Below are positions 12,796 through 22,495 of a DNA stretch of 64,000 nucleotides, piece by piece (position 1 is the first letter of the stretch; each line of letters begins with the position of its first letter). The stretch is from Rhyacophila brunnea. Taxonomy: Eukaryota > Arthropoda > Insecta > Trichoptera > Rhyacophilidae. A program made the position numbers and the translations under genes. The stretch covers positions 558,001 to 622,000 of the forward strand of contig JAGYXB010001020.1 of the NCBI GenBank assembly GCA_022495005.1, in the 5' to 3' direction. The notes beneath the pieces were generated by a model. The model searched no databases and was not told the DNA's origin. It worked only from the letters and a program-made list of their open reading frames with translations.

Positions 12796-12955
12796 GCATG
12801 GATACATGCCTTTGCCTTGACCTCCCGGGCGGATTCGTTACGAAAAATCACACAGGCGTAACAAAAAATTATGTGAATAAAGTAGCGCGGCCGCTAGAGA
12901 CTCCTGTCGGCCGCAAGCGGCGTTTCGGGGATGACGTGTAAACCCGCGCCCCGCA
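12796..12955 (+). other. CpG-dense island, candidate exon
   Basis: About 17 CpG dinucleotides fall in the last ~140 bases, including a NotI site (GCGGCCGC, near 12887), in otherwise CpG-poor AT-rich DNA. A long pyrimidine-rich run ending TTTTTCTAG (to about 12792) precedes it and would serve as a 3' splice site. The plus-strand frame (from 12747) stays open through GDDV and stops at 12941. I do not recognise the peptide and there is no second copy in the window. It could be an exon, a promoter fragment or an isolated GC-rich relic. Confidence 0.25.
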
Positions 12956-13440
12956 ATTTTTTTTTTTAATTTTATAAGTATTGACAAATTAACCAGCATT
13001 CAGAGAATTAGTAGGCAAAGCATCATGTTTAATAATTTTAGCCACTTTATTTTTTTCTTAGGAATACTGCTTTTTTAAATTTTTCTTTCTGAATTTTCTA
13101 ACTTTTTCAACTACTGTCCAATATATTTTTTATAACTTTACTGTATTTAATATTTTATCTAATTATTTAATTTAATTTTTCATGCTTTCTATGTCCACCT
13201 GTTATTAGGACCGTCATAAGTATACCTACTCTTTTATTCTATATTCTCATTATACTCATTCTCTGCGATTGATTCTATTGGTTGATCTAATAAAAAGGTG
13301 TTTATCAAAATAATCCGTTTTGAACTTGGAATGTTTACATATAAACATATTATATTGGAAAATACATCTCATAATTTTAATATTTTTATTTGATGGTGAT
13401 TGTATTATAGTTTACGTTAAAATAGTACAGTTTCTTTTAG
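12956..13440. other. No recognisable feature
   Basis: AT-rich sequence with no gene or repeat family member recognised. Confidence 0.4.
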
Positions 13441-13453
13441 AAGCCAGATTCAA

Positions 13454-13815
13454 TTAAAACGAATCCATTAGCTTTTCGCGCGGTGTGTTGGTTGGCAAAA
13501 ATAAAAACAAACTCTCTGTGAAAATGTCATTGTTTTTTTTGTGAGGGCCCACATGACATCCGCGAGTTGAAATACAATGCGAGCACATTTTAAAAATCCC
13601 GCCGGCGAACCTATCGCAACGCATTTGTGAAATGTATATATTTCCAAAGATATTCCTTTGCATTAGGAGATTACTTCTGTTGTTTTGGGATGGCGCACAC
13701 ATTTTGCCGTTCTTTGTGAAGTTGTGGGGGCAACTCTCAAATGTAGAGTATTTGGAGGCTCGCTGTGCGGGAATATGCGAACGATGCAACTGTAGTCTGA
13801 ATCGCAACAATTGAG
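13454..13815 (-). other. GC-raised unique patch with a 118-codon open frame
   Basis: A minus-strand frame of 118 codons spans 13454-13810 and a 60-codon plus-strand frame overlaps it. The minus product is Cys/His-rich in places (CSHCISTRGCHVGPH), but the spacing does not match a zinc finger I know. No signal peptide, membrane segment or splice sites stand out. Raised GC over about 350 bp with CpGs makes conserved noncoding or exonic DNA possible. A chance frame is equally likely. Confidence 0.2.
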
Positions 13816-14228
13816 AAATGTTTTGTAGAGTTTTTTTCTTTAAAAAAATGTTTAGAATGACTGCTAAGTAATTGAATTCACATTTATCTGAGAGAAATTT
13901 ATTAAAAAAAATATATATTTAAATAAAATAATTAATCTACTTTACATGAATTCTCAATATATTATGTAGGATCTATTTTATTCCTTTTCTAGAGTTTTTT
14001 TATATTTTTGTATGGTTTATAGTATTTCACTGTAGAAAAAAAAGACGTAATTTACACAAATCAAATTTTACAAGAGGTACAAAAATATTTTTGTTATTGT
14101 TTTCGGTCAAAGTTAAAATACAAAACAGACAATTTTATTAATAAATGCATGATAGTTAAAATTTTGGTTTTTATATTATATGATATTAAATATTCAGTTA
14201 ATTAAAGAAAAACCATCAAAAAGTATGG
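13816..14228. other. No recognisable feature
   Basis: AT-rich sequence with no gene or repeat family member recognised. Confidence 0.4.
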
Positions 14229-14232
14229 TTAA

Positions 14233-14545
14233 GGGCTCACATGCGCCACGTAAGTCAAAATCGAGTTTTATGGTATTTTCAGAGCATAAGCCTGGTCTTT
14301 CCTTAAACGTTGTAGATAATATATTTATATAATTTTGAAGCTTTATTATCCTTTATATATGTATAAAAAACATTTAATGACTGATAAAGTATTTTTATTT
14401 CATAAAATAGAATTCTTTTAAACCTCTCGATCTAATATTGTAGAATAGTCACATTTCAGTACATTCACGTGCAGTGGTGTTAAGATTTTTTAGTTGTATT
14501 AATTTTTAAACGCATTTATAAAACCTTATAATATTGTATTCTGTG
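14233..14545 (+). mobile_element. Half copy of the TTAA-flanked palindromic element (family P)
   Basis: Follows TTAA (14229-14232) and begins GGGCTCACATGCGCCACGTA. It then tracks the outer part of the left arm of the 32531-33895 element: CCTTAAACGTTGTAGATAAT, AACCTCTCG, GCAGTGGTGTTAAGATTTTT and AAACGCATTTATAAAACC. The inner arm and the whole right arm are missing. More diverged than the full copies. Confidence 0.6.
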
Positions 14546-14998
14546 TTTTGCTATCCTTGAAGAAGAAATCTTCACAGTTTTTTTCAGTGAATCAATAAAT
14601 TTGTGTTAAAATTAATATTTAATTCTTTTTTATGAATTCAGTATGGGTTATTTACTCATTATTTTGAAATAATGTTCATCGCAATAAAAGTTTATTTTTC
14701 ACTTAAAGGGCAATCAATTTTGTTCTGCTTACTTTATAGTTGTGACTGTTGCGAGTGATGGTGGATAATTTCATTTAACTTTGGATAATACGTTACACCC
14801 AAAACAATCTTCTATCCCCCGACATAGCATATCCACTTACGTAACCAAACTACTGTTAAAAGCGCATGAATAGTATGATCAAAAGTGGTATCATAATATC
14901 GTCACGAAAGCTTAAAGTTTTCAAGCAATGCTGCCAGTGCACCATGAGATAATTAATATCTTCTAAGTTTAATTATTGATATGTAGATACATAATTTA
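14546..14998. other. No recognisable feature
   Basis: AT-rich sequence with no gene or repeat family member recognised. Confidence 0.4.
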
Positions 14999-15002
14999 TT
15001 AA

Positions 15003-15110
15003 CACATTGACTGCTGACTAGATAATTACTTTTTAATTACCACATTTAAACAGCATGCTAATTATATCGAATGGCCACTTAATCGTTGCGCGTCTTTAGC
15101 GTCCAATGTA
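15003..15110 (-). mobile_element. 108-bp MITE with TTAA target sites, copy 2
   Basis: Reverse-orientation copy of the 9952-10070 element, again flanked by TTAA (14999-15002 and 15111-15114). Ends are CACATTGACTGCT and AGCGTCCAATGTA, which are inverted repeats of each other. Confidence 0.65.
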
Positions 15111-15429
15111 TTAATATACAGAACTATTTTTATTGGATATTTATTGTATGCACGTATACACTATATTATTGCATTTTGAAGATGTATATATTTAGATAAA
15201 TTAAATATTACTTTAGTTGTCTATGTGAACTTAGTATTTAATAGCTTTACGTCATTCTCGGACAAATACAGTATGCGTAGAACGACTATTTAATTAAGAG
15301 ATTAATTTGTGAACAGCTTGATTTGAGATCGTTGGTTATATTTTATACTGTTTTATAAATAAATAAATAATTAATAAAAAAGTCTAGAGTATATAGTACC
15401 CTAAATAAACACCAATAAAGAGTCAAATA

Positions 15430-15705
15430 AATAACGCCTTAGAATTAGCTCAACGGCATATTGACGACTCTCTCACGGCGTGGTCCGACGCACTCCTTTT
15501 GGAAGATCCTGGGTTCCATCATAATTATTCGTTATATTTGATGTTACTGTATGAAAATTGTTGAACAAATACAGCCATATGATAACGTCTACAATTCAGT
15601 GGATATCCATGACAGAAAATAACTAGAGACTGAGAAAAGTAGAATGATCAAACGAAGGCTTTCATCCAGTAGAGGATTTTCCCAGGTTGATTATGAAAAT
15701 ACCGA
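15430..15705 (+). mobile_element. tRNA-headed SINE with a LINE-like 3' tail
   Basis: The head (about 15436-15522) has an A-box-like TTAGCTCAACGGC and a decayed B-box GGGTTCCATC. The 3' end (15656-15705), GGCTTTCATCCAGTAGAGGA then CCCAGGTTGATTATGA, closely resembles the end of the LINE at 61816-62968 (GGCCTTCATCCAGCAGTGGA, then CCCCGGTTGATGATGA). SINEs that borrow the 3' end of a partner LINE are a known mode of parasitism. Here the partnership is inferred from about 45 shared bases. The middle is unassigned. Confidence 0.5.
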
Positions 15706-17033
15706 CATCATAAATATTAAAGTATTCCTAGCAAAACTCAGTAGTCATCTATCCGTAATTTAGCTAGAAAGAGAATAGAAACTCTTCCCGTCGGATATGA
15801 GAATGCATTTTATTGCAATAAATGCTTCTCTTGGGTGATCGTAATGTAGCTTTATGATTATTTCTTATGTCCACGGTCAGGATAGGGATTCCTACCAAGT
15901 AAATAGCAAATTGAGATACTCAAGTTGACTCAAATTTGTATTAAAATATTACAGTATTATAACATTATTAGTATGCCATGACAGTTAGCATATTTTACAC
16001 GTACATACTTTTTAAACCCCTAAGTTTTTTTTATATATTCATGTTTATCAAATTAGATTCTATTTTATATATTTGCAGAAATATGGTTGAAATCTGACTT
16101 ATAATTAATATTATTTATAAACGTTTCAATTAAGCGCTTAATAATAATTATAATCTATAATTTATACTAAAAATACAATTAATGTGCTAGTCTGTGATTT
16201 TCAAACATTTGTTTGCATTTTGATCAGTGTTTTGACTAATTTCATGATAAATGACCAGAAAATATAGTTATATTAAATTTTTTGGCAGTCTTCGGTACTA
16301 ATAGGTATAATAATATTAAAACACAAAAAATAAAATGAACTAAATTTTACTAAACTTATAGGATCTTTATATTGAAAAAGGATGCAATTTTTTAAGAAAA
16401 AACTTCTCGAAAGCAGTAAATCAGTCAGATAACAGCGGTAGAGTGGTAAGATGAGGTACAAGTAAATATGCGCATATCTACATTCAAGAGTTGTTAAGCA
16501 CGTAGATTCTCTCGAGCTCGATACTGTGCTAGGTAGTACGTATTTCAATAATCAAAAATACCCAAGAAGCTCCTTTTCAATAAACTAAAAGGAAAAAAGA
16601 GAGTTGGGAAATTCAAACCCTGGGGGGTTTTAATACCTACCAATTATGAATATGCATTTCATATATTCAGTTAAATAAACGTTAAATTTATCTAGCTCTA
16701 GTTCAAATTTTAGACCAACAATAATAATTTGAATTTGAAATTCGAATGATTAGATTTTAATATCACTTTAACAAAACGATGTAGGTGGTTTAATATGCTG
16801 CAATTTTGGTTTGAATTACCGGAAGTTTTGCATTTATTACGCTTCCGTGACATAATGTAATTATTTCTGTACGTTCCATAATTTTGCACATTGATATCCA
16901 AAATAATCACAATTAGCAAAACAATGGACATGAAACAATTTGTGGTTATTAAGGGAAAGTCATACAAAAGACTGAATACAGTAGTGTTTTAATGGAAATT
17001 TAACATAACTATGTGGGTCTGAAGAATAAAATC
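15706..17033. other. No recognisable feature
   Basis: AT-rich. Minus-strand frames of 91 codons (16273-16548) and 85 codons (16710-16967) carry no recognisable content. Confidence 0.35.
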
Positions 17034-17037
17034 ATTA

Positions 17038-17985
17038 AGGGCGGACGTGCTCAGCGTGGGTCAAAATGGAGCTTTTATTCTATTTTCAAATCATGATCCT
17101 GGACATTCCTTAAACGTTGTAGATTATCTATTTATATAATTTTGAAGCCTTATTATCCTTTATATTTACTTTAAACATTTGATGTCTGCATAAAGTATTT
17201 TTATTACATAAAATAGTATTCTTTTAAACCTCTCGCTCTAATGTATTAGAATATAATCATATTTCAGTACATAAATGTGCAGTGGTGTTAAGATTTTTTA
17301 CATTTATTAATTTTTAAACGCATTTACAAAACTATCAGTATAATTTATGTTGACATTATTATAGTGAAATATTTACGATAAAAAATATATTGATAATCTC
17401 TGTGATCCCAAATTTGACAAGAATTAGGCATTTTATTATTCAAAAATGAGCTAGATTAACACATTTGAAGATAATTTATTCTAAAGATATTAATTATTAG
17501 CTATGTTTTTGACCATTCAAATGTGATAAACATTCTACGAATAATGATTGCTTTATAATAATTATTGACCTAAGAATAACGTTATGTTTTTTTGAAATAC
17601 GCCATTTCTTTTGGCATTCCCCAGTGGATAAGCTACAACATACAGCCGTAGCCATAAATTGACAAACTAAAACTGAAGTAGGGAGTAAGATCATGATAAC
17701 GCGCGTGTTTGAACATGTACTGTTTAAAAAAAAAGATTTTTTTTTCGGTAATTTCAAAAAAACACTACCTTATTCTTAGGTCAATAATTATTATAAAGCA
17801 ATCATTATTCGTAGGATGTTTATCACACTTGAATGGTCTAAGACATATCTTATAATTAGTATCTTTAGAATTATCTTCAAATATGTGAATCTTGCCCATT
17901 TTTTGAATAATAAAATGGCTAATTCTTGTCAAATTTGGGATCACAGAGATTATCATAGAGATTATCATAGATCACAGAGATATTA
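17038..17985 (+). mobile_element. Internally deleted copy of palindromic element (family P)
   Basis: Starts after TTAA (17034-17037) with GGGCGGACGTGCTCAGCGTG. The left arm is near complete to CGCGCGTGTTTGAACATGTA (about 17700-17720). At the centre about 200 bp of the right arm is missing, so the right arm resumes at TTCAAAAAAACACTACC (about 17754). It stops near 17985 in short direct repeats of GAGATTATCATA, without the outer right arm or a closing TTAA. Loss of the hairpin centre is typical of how long palindromes decay. Confidence 0.65.
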
Positions 17986-18004
17986 AGCTTAGATTTGACA
18001 GCTT

Positions 18005-18310
18005 ATTAGATATAATAATAAATTCGTTTTCTAGGCAACGGAACAATTCTTCGTGCATATAATAATAAATTCGCTGCCTAGGCAACGGAAAAAACTATAA
18101 TATTATACTGTATAATCGTCACGATTGCATTATCATACTGTGGCCTAAAGGTTGTGCGTTCGGCTGATAGCCGAACAATCGTGGTTCGAATCCGATCGAG
18201 TGCGATATTTTTCGTGTGAAAAATTTAATTATGTGTTACATGTCACACGCCAAAAATACACTGATCTGATTTTCTAAACGCGTCTAAAGAAGTATAACTT
18301 CAATAATAAG
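18005..18310 (+). mobile_element. Repeat I copy 2, with tRNA-Ile-like unit
   Basis: The tRNA-like part (18135-18204) has GTGGCCTAAAGGTTGTGCG, a perfect-looking anticodon arm TTCGGCTGATAGCCGAA (anticodon GAT at 18166-18168) and B box GGTTCGAATCC. It continues into GTGTTACATGTCACACGCC, GATCTGAT and GAAGTATAACTTC (ends about 18306), as in copy 1. Upstream, the AATAATAAATTCG...GGCAACGGAA block is repeated twice about 48 bp apart (18013 and 18061). Confidence 0.6.
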
Positions 18311-18477
18311 AATACATTTTGTAATAAAACTTCATATACATGGTCTGGCAGAGAAGTCCTACAATTTAATAAAATTAGTAATCAATTATCACGGTTCATA
18401 AAAAACCGAATATTAATTATTATTTAATTAATTATGAATCACGTCTAACTCATCTTCTGAATATAAACAGAATACAG

Positions 18478-19155
18478 CAGGGTTGGCGAACCTTTTTACG
18501 AACCTGTGTCAAAATTTCCCAAATATTATTTATCGACTGTTTGGCATGCTGAGCAGTTTTTCATGCGAAATAAAATAGTTTTTAATAATCCTATTAAAAA
18601 AATGATGATTTTTAAAAACCAGTCACAGAACATAGAATACATTATTATATCTTTATCACTTTTTTCAATTACGCCATACATTTCGGTCCACTAATTATGA
18701 AACTGTCTGCCAAAATTACTACTACTAGCTCCACCAGGTTTTAGTTTTTTATTTGGTACAGCCATTTTTGCTGCTAGAAATAAAAAAAATTGGTACTGTA
18801 TTACTTATTTTGGTTTTTTAAGCATAAATTGACACCAAAATTGCTTCAATCAGATGAGGCATTTTCTCGCTACAGTAGTCTCAAGCATTGTAAATAGATC
18901 AAAATTAGAGATTCTCAGCGCGGCTTCCCCAGACGCCTGATAAGGTTAGTGCGATAATGTCACATATGATGCATAAAACCAAAGGAACAACCTATACGTA
19001 CAATTATAATATATTTACATTAAACGTTATGTTTATTCTTGAAGAGTATTTGTCTGATATTGTTTATACAATGCGATGAGTCTATGTATGATGTGTGAGA
19101 TGTATTTTTCCTCTTCAAAATAAAACATTCGCGTGCCAAAGGTTTGCCACCACTG
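18478..19155. mobile_element. hAT-like non-autonomous element
   Basis: Left end CAGGGTTGGCGAACCTTTTT and right end (read inward) CAGTGGTGGCAAACCTTTGG are inverted repeats of the hAT type. The flanking 8-mers GAATACAG (18470-18477) and TAATACAA (19156-19163) agree at six positions, consistent with an old 8-bp target duplication. The interior has only short frames (62 codons at 18506-18694) and no recognisable transposase. Confidence 0.6.
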
Positions 19156-19549
19156 TAATACAATATATTATGTATATACAGTTGGTTTGTAAAACATTTA
19201 TTAACAAGCAGCATCGGTTTTGCCTGCTTCAGTCGTGAAATGAAGTAAACGTAGAAATTTTGCGATATTTTTTTAAAAATAATAAACAATATAAAAGTAC
19301 AAAAAAGTCGAAAAACTAATTTCACATTGCGCAACAGACAAAGCTGCAATAATTATACGCTATTGAATATTTCTTAATAACGTTTTTTCACCTGTCCATA
19401 CTTTAAAATAAAAACAGTATAATCATTAATTAACCCCTAAATAAAGACCTTAAAATCAGTATAATATCATCGCTAAGACTTATATAGCTAATGTTTTACA
19501 TTTACCAAATATTTATTGCCTAAATCCATGGTTTTAAATTTTTTTTGTC

Positions 19550-19690
19550 CATATTCGGTCCTAAAAAGATCATATGAGCCGCCACATAGTTTAGGTTGTA
19601 GGTATTAACAGATTTTTGTTTTTACTAGAAATGCAAGTTAGCCACTAGCTCATATCCATACTCTGACTCCAAACATACATTTAAAAACGT
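19550..19690 (-). mobile_element. SINE-C fragment
   Basis: Carries TCCATATTCGG, AAGATCATATGAGCC, AACAGATTTTTGTTTTTAC, then TAGCCACTAGCTCATATCC and CTGACTCCAAACATACATT: the 3' half of SINE-C on the minus strand. The tRNA-derived head is absent. It lies 40 bp from the hAT MITE at 19734. Confidence 0.55.
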
Positions 19691-19733
19691 ATGTTTGGAT
19701 CAATGACATGAAAATCCGACTCATAGGTCAAAG

Positions 19734-20114
19734 CAGTGACGTCCCTAGACAAAATGCCGCCCATGGGCAGCGCCATAATGCCGCCGCATTTTTTTTATAC
19801 AATATTTTTATCATCCATGATCGTGTCGTTTCTAGTCACCAATAACGTCGAAGGGCAACAGAAGTAAACTAGACATAGCAAACCCGACAAAAAATTAAAG
19901 TCATATTAAACCTTTTATGCTTATTAATTAATACGTTTTGTTTCCAACCAGTGAGCTGAATTTTTGAAAGGAAAGATATTTTCGTTGTTAAGTACTCAGT
20001 TTAGGTAGTTATTTCTACATATTATACCAAATGATTCTACTCGATTTTCCGCCCTTCGAGTAACTACCACCCCCAAGCGACGCTCAATCTGCCTACTCCC
20101 ACGGGACGTCAGTG
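19734..20114. mobile_element. 381-bp hAT MITE with exact 8-bp target duplication
   Basis: Begins CAGTGACGTCCCTAG and ends GGGACGTCAGTG, near-perfect inverted ends of hAT type. The 8-mer GGTCAAAG flanks it exactly (19726-19733 and 20115-20122). Subterminal blocks are conserved in the second copy at 47095-47531: AAAATGCCGCCC at the left, CGACGCTCAATCTGCCTAC at the right. The exact duplication argues for a young insertion. The 63-codon minus frame overlapping the right end is incidental. Confidence 0.85.
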
Positions 20115-20372
20115 GGTCAAAGCAAACACACCCACATGTACCCTTCCATAACAATATCCAATACTCATACCTAAAAGAATAATACAACTTAGAAATATTT
20201 AATAAGATAATATAATAGTTTTGTGAAACGTAGATACGTACCTAGGGTCTAAAATTATCAAAAGGTGAAATCTGATAGCTTTATGTAAAATGGCTTTCAA
20301 TCAATAAATTTAATAAAAATAATAAAATTACTCGTATTTTCTCGATATTAACAATAACGATAATAACAAATA

Positions 20373-20834
20373 TTTACAAGATAAAAAGAAATTTTTATAT
20401 ACAACGTTTTTACATTTTTTGTTGAATCATATAAACTTGACTTGACTTGCTTAAACGATCAAAAAAAATGTACTTGATAGAAATAATACTGAAATGTCAT
20501 ATTGATTTCCATAGTAACGCACGTTTATATTAATATTATTTTTTAATAATTTAGTTGCTAGGACCTACTTAGCAACCAATAATAGTAGATTGGATTACGG
20601 ATTTCTTCCAAAATAACTTTTCATACAAAACAGAATTAACTGAAAATGAATTCAATTCTACTTAAAGATGGCTAAAAGCATTAAAAGAATGCATTGGCAT
20701 CGTGTTCTGATATATTCTAAAAGTTTTAAATGTCTAGCTAGTCGGAAAGTTAGTTAAAAATTGATTGCAAGACTTGTACCGGACAAATAAGAATACGAGC
20801 CAAGAAAAATGTTGTAATTAAAAACGTTGTAAAA
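20373..20834 (+). repeat. Repeat D copy 1 (about 0.46 kb)
   Basis: Runs from TTACAAGATAAAAAGAAATT to AAAAACGTTGTAAAA. Landmarks: ATTTCCATAGTAACGCACG, the short inverted pair TTGCTAGG...TAGCAACC around the middle, ACAGAATTAACTGAAAATGA, GCATTGGCATCGTGTTCTGA and GTCTAGCTAGTCGG. Three other copies: 26921-27390 (+), 58451-58920 (-), 60691-61140 (-). Short inverted ends of TACAACGTTTTT type suggest a DNA-transposon-derived MITE. Confidence 0.65.
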
Positions 20835-21335
20835 TGCTGGATCCTTCCAAGTAGGTACCAAATCTAATATTGTTTTACATTAGAAATCACTATACATTTC
20901 GTTCCACGTTAGTTTTAAAAGGTCACACCATTTACTAACAGGTGATAACAAGTTGCTCAGAACTACATAACTACCACACCAAGTCTGAACTAATCGCGTC
21001 GGAATCTTTTACTCGATACCCAGTGGCGTCTAAGTGACAAAGTACGTATCTTCGACTCGATTCGAAAGAAATTTCAACCACATGTTTCTATAATACTTAA
21101 TGCAGTTGAGTTCTCATTACATATTGATCAATATAAAGTTGTAGTATTATAACATTACGATTCTGCAATGCTTTAACGTACTTACTTTACTTTTTTTACG
21201 TTCCTGCATCGGACCATAGAATATAATATAGAAGGTCACGTAATTTTTTCTCGGTATTCGTGCTGCATGGTTAGAGGAAGGGCGGCCACGGTGATGTAAG
21301 GGCGCAGATACGCGCCACTACAGTTGGTGTGCGTC
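20835..21335. other. No recognisable feature
   Basis: AT-rich sequence with no gene or repeat family member recognised. Confidence 0.35.
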
Positions 21336-21447
21336 AACGCACGTCTTACCTAATTCCAAATGCATCCGATCACAATCTTATATTTTATATTTTTATCCAA
21401 TTGAAGATACTAATCGTATGCATTTGGAATCAGGCAAGACCTGCGTC
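21336..21447. repeat. Inverted repeat, arms ~35 bp
   Basis: The left arm ACGCACGTCTTACCTAATTC...GCATCCGAT and the right arm (reverse complement) ACGCAGGTCTTGCCTGATTC...GCATACGAT match with only a few differences, around an AT-rich loop of about 42 bp. No target duplication was seen. Possibly a short MITE or a structured element. Confidence 0.5.
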
Positions 21448-21783
21448 CTGAAGTGTTTGTCACAAGGTCTTAACAGTTCATTCCTAATATTAGGCGGAGA
21501 TTTTAATATTAAAAGTTAACACCTCTGCAATGTCATACAACCATATAAGAGGACCGTTTGTAATGATTTTAGTGAAGGTACTTTTTTGTGCTAGGGCTAA
21601 CGTGGTAGATTGATGGTCATGGTTCATGGTGGTTTGAAAACATTTCTTTTTTTTTTGTATTTAATTATAAACCTATCCTCCGAAGGCTAAAATTCAAACA
21701 TCAATCGTTTAGTATTAGTTTACTATTATCGTTCCAGAAGAAACCAATACATTCTCTTAAATATATCTTCTTCGCCTCCAGAG
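21448..21783. other. No recognisable feature
   Basis: AT-rich sequence with no gene or repeat family member recognised. Confidence 0.35.
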
Positions 21784-22357
21784 CAGTACTTTTCAAACTG
21801 GGGGGCGCCGCCCCCAGGAGGCCCTGAGGCTTCTGCTAGGTAGCAGCGAAATATTTCATTATTTGAAAAAAATATCATGAAAACGTGATCACTAGACGAT
21901 ATCTGATACAAATCAGTCAACATCTCTCACATGATCACAATACTTTATGCAGCATTTTCATTATTACTGGTAATAAAAAATAAACACAGGTCGTGTCTTT
22001 CAACGGAGACTTTGGAGCAAAGCCTGCGAATTAGCATTTCAAACATTGTACCGGATATTGATTTTTTATGTAAAAATATGCAATCACACCCTCTCATTAA
22101 ATTGTTTTATATGCTGTAGCTATAACAAATTTTAAGTTAATTTTTGTTCGCTTTTATTTGTAATTTTTGCTTTACAAGCAAGTTGATGAGAATTTTCTAT
22201 TCTTTTTATTACAAATGTACCTATAATAATAATAAATGGTATCTAAATAAAGTATTCTTGGTCACGAAAGTTTTAAAGTTTTGGGGAGGGGAGCCTTTGA
22301 TTTTTTTTCCTGATTTTGGGGGCCGTGGTATGAAAACGTTTGAGAAGCAGAGGACTG
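21784..22357 (+). mobile_element. Deleted hAT element with transposase C-terminus
   Basis: The left end CAGTACTTTTCAAACTGGGG followed by GGCGCCGCCCCC is the familiar hAT pattern (CAG-x5-TCAAACTGGGG then a G/C-rich block). The right end, read inward, is CAGTCCTCTGCTTCTCAAAC, then CCACGGCCCCCAAAA. Between them lies the last exon-like piece of a hAT transposase (21979-22107). I could not find a convincing 8-bp target duplication. The rest of the transposase is deleted, so the element cannot move by itself. Confidence 0.65.
21979..22107 (+). pseudogene. hAT transposase, C-terminal remnant (SCAND3/ZBED5-like)
   Basis: Within an open frame beginning at 21931, residues 17-59 read KNKHRSCLSTETLEQSLRIS, then ISNIVPDIDFLCKNMQSHP. 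This matches the ending I know from ZBED5/SCAND3-type hAT transposases: a K-x-R-x-R-L motif, a short 'LR-x-x-x-S-x-I-x-PDI-x-x-L' helix and a closing 'x-Q-x-HPS'. It is the C-terminal end of the dimerisation/catalytic fold. The DDE residues and BED zinc finger are not present. The upstream 16 residues (MITILYAAFSLLLVI) are not part of that pattern. A degraded fragment, not a functional gene. Confidence 0.6.
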
Positions 22358-22495
22358 CAGGAGATATTTTATATACAATTGGAAACCTAGGATATCAAAA
22401 GTTTTATAAATAGTAATTTATAGTATATATTATATATACCTATGTGTGTATTTCAATTAATTAATATCATTTCTTATATTTATTGGGTTGTTCAG

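Noticed and set aside
13454..13810. Zinc-finger gene suggested by the CSHCISTRGCHVGPH stretch
   Set aside because: Cys/His spacing fits no finger class I know, and there is a single occurrence in a frame without other support.
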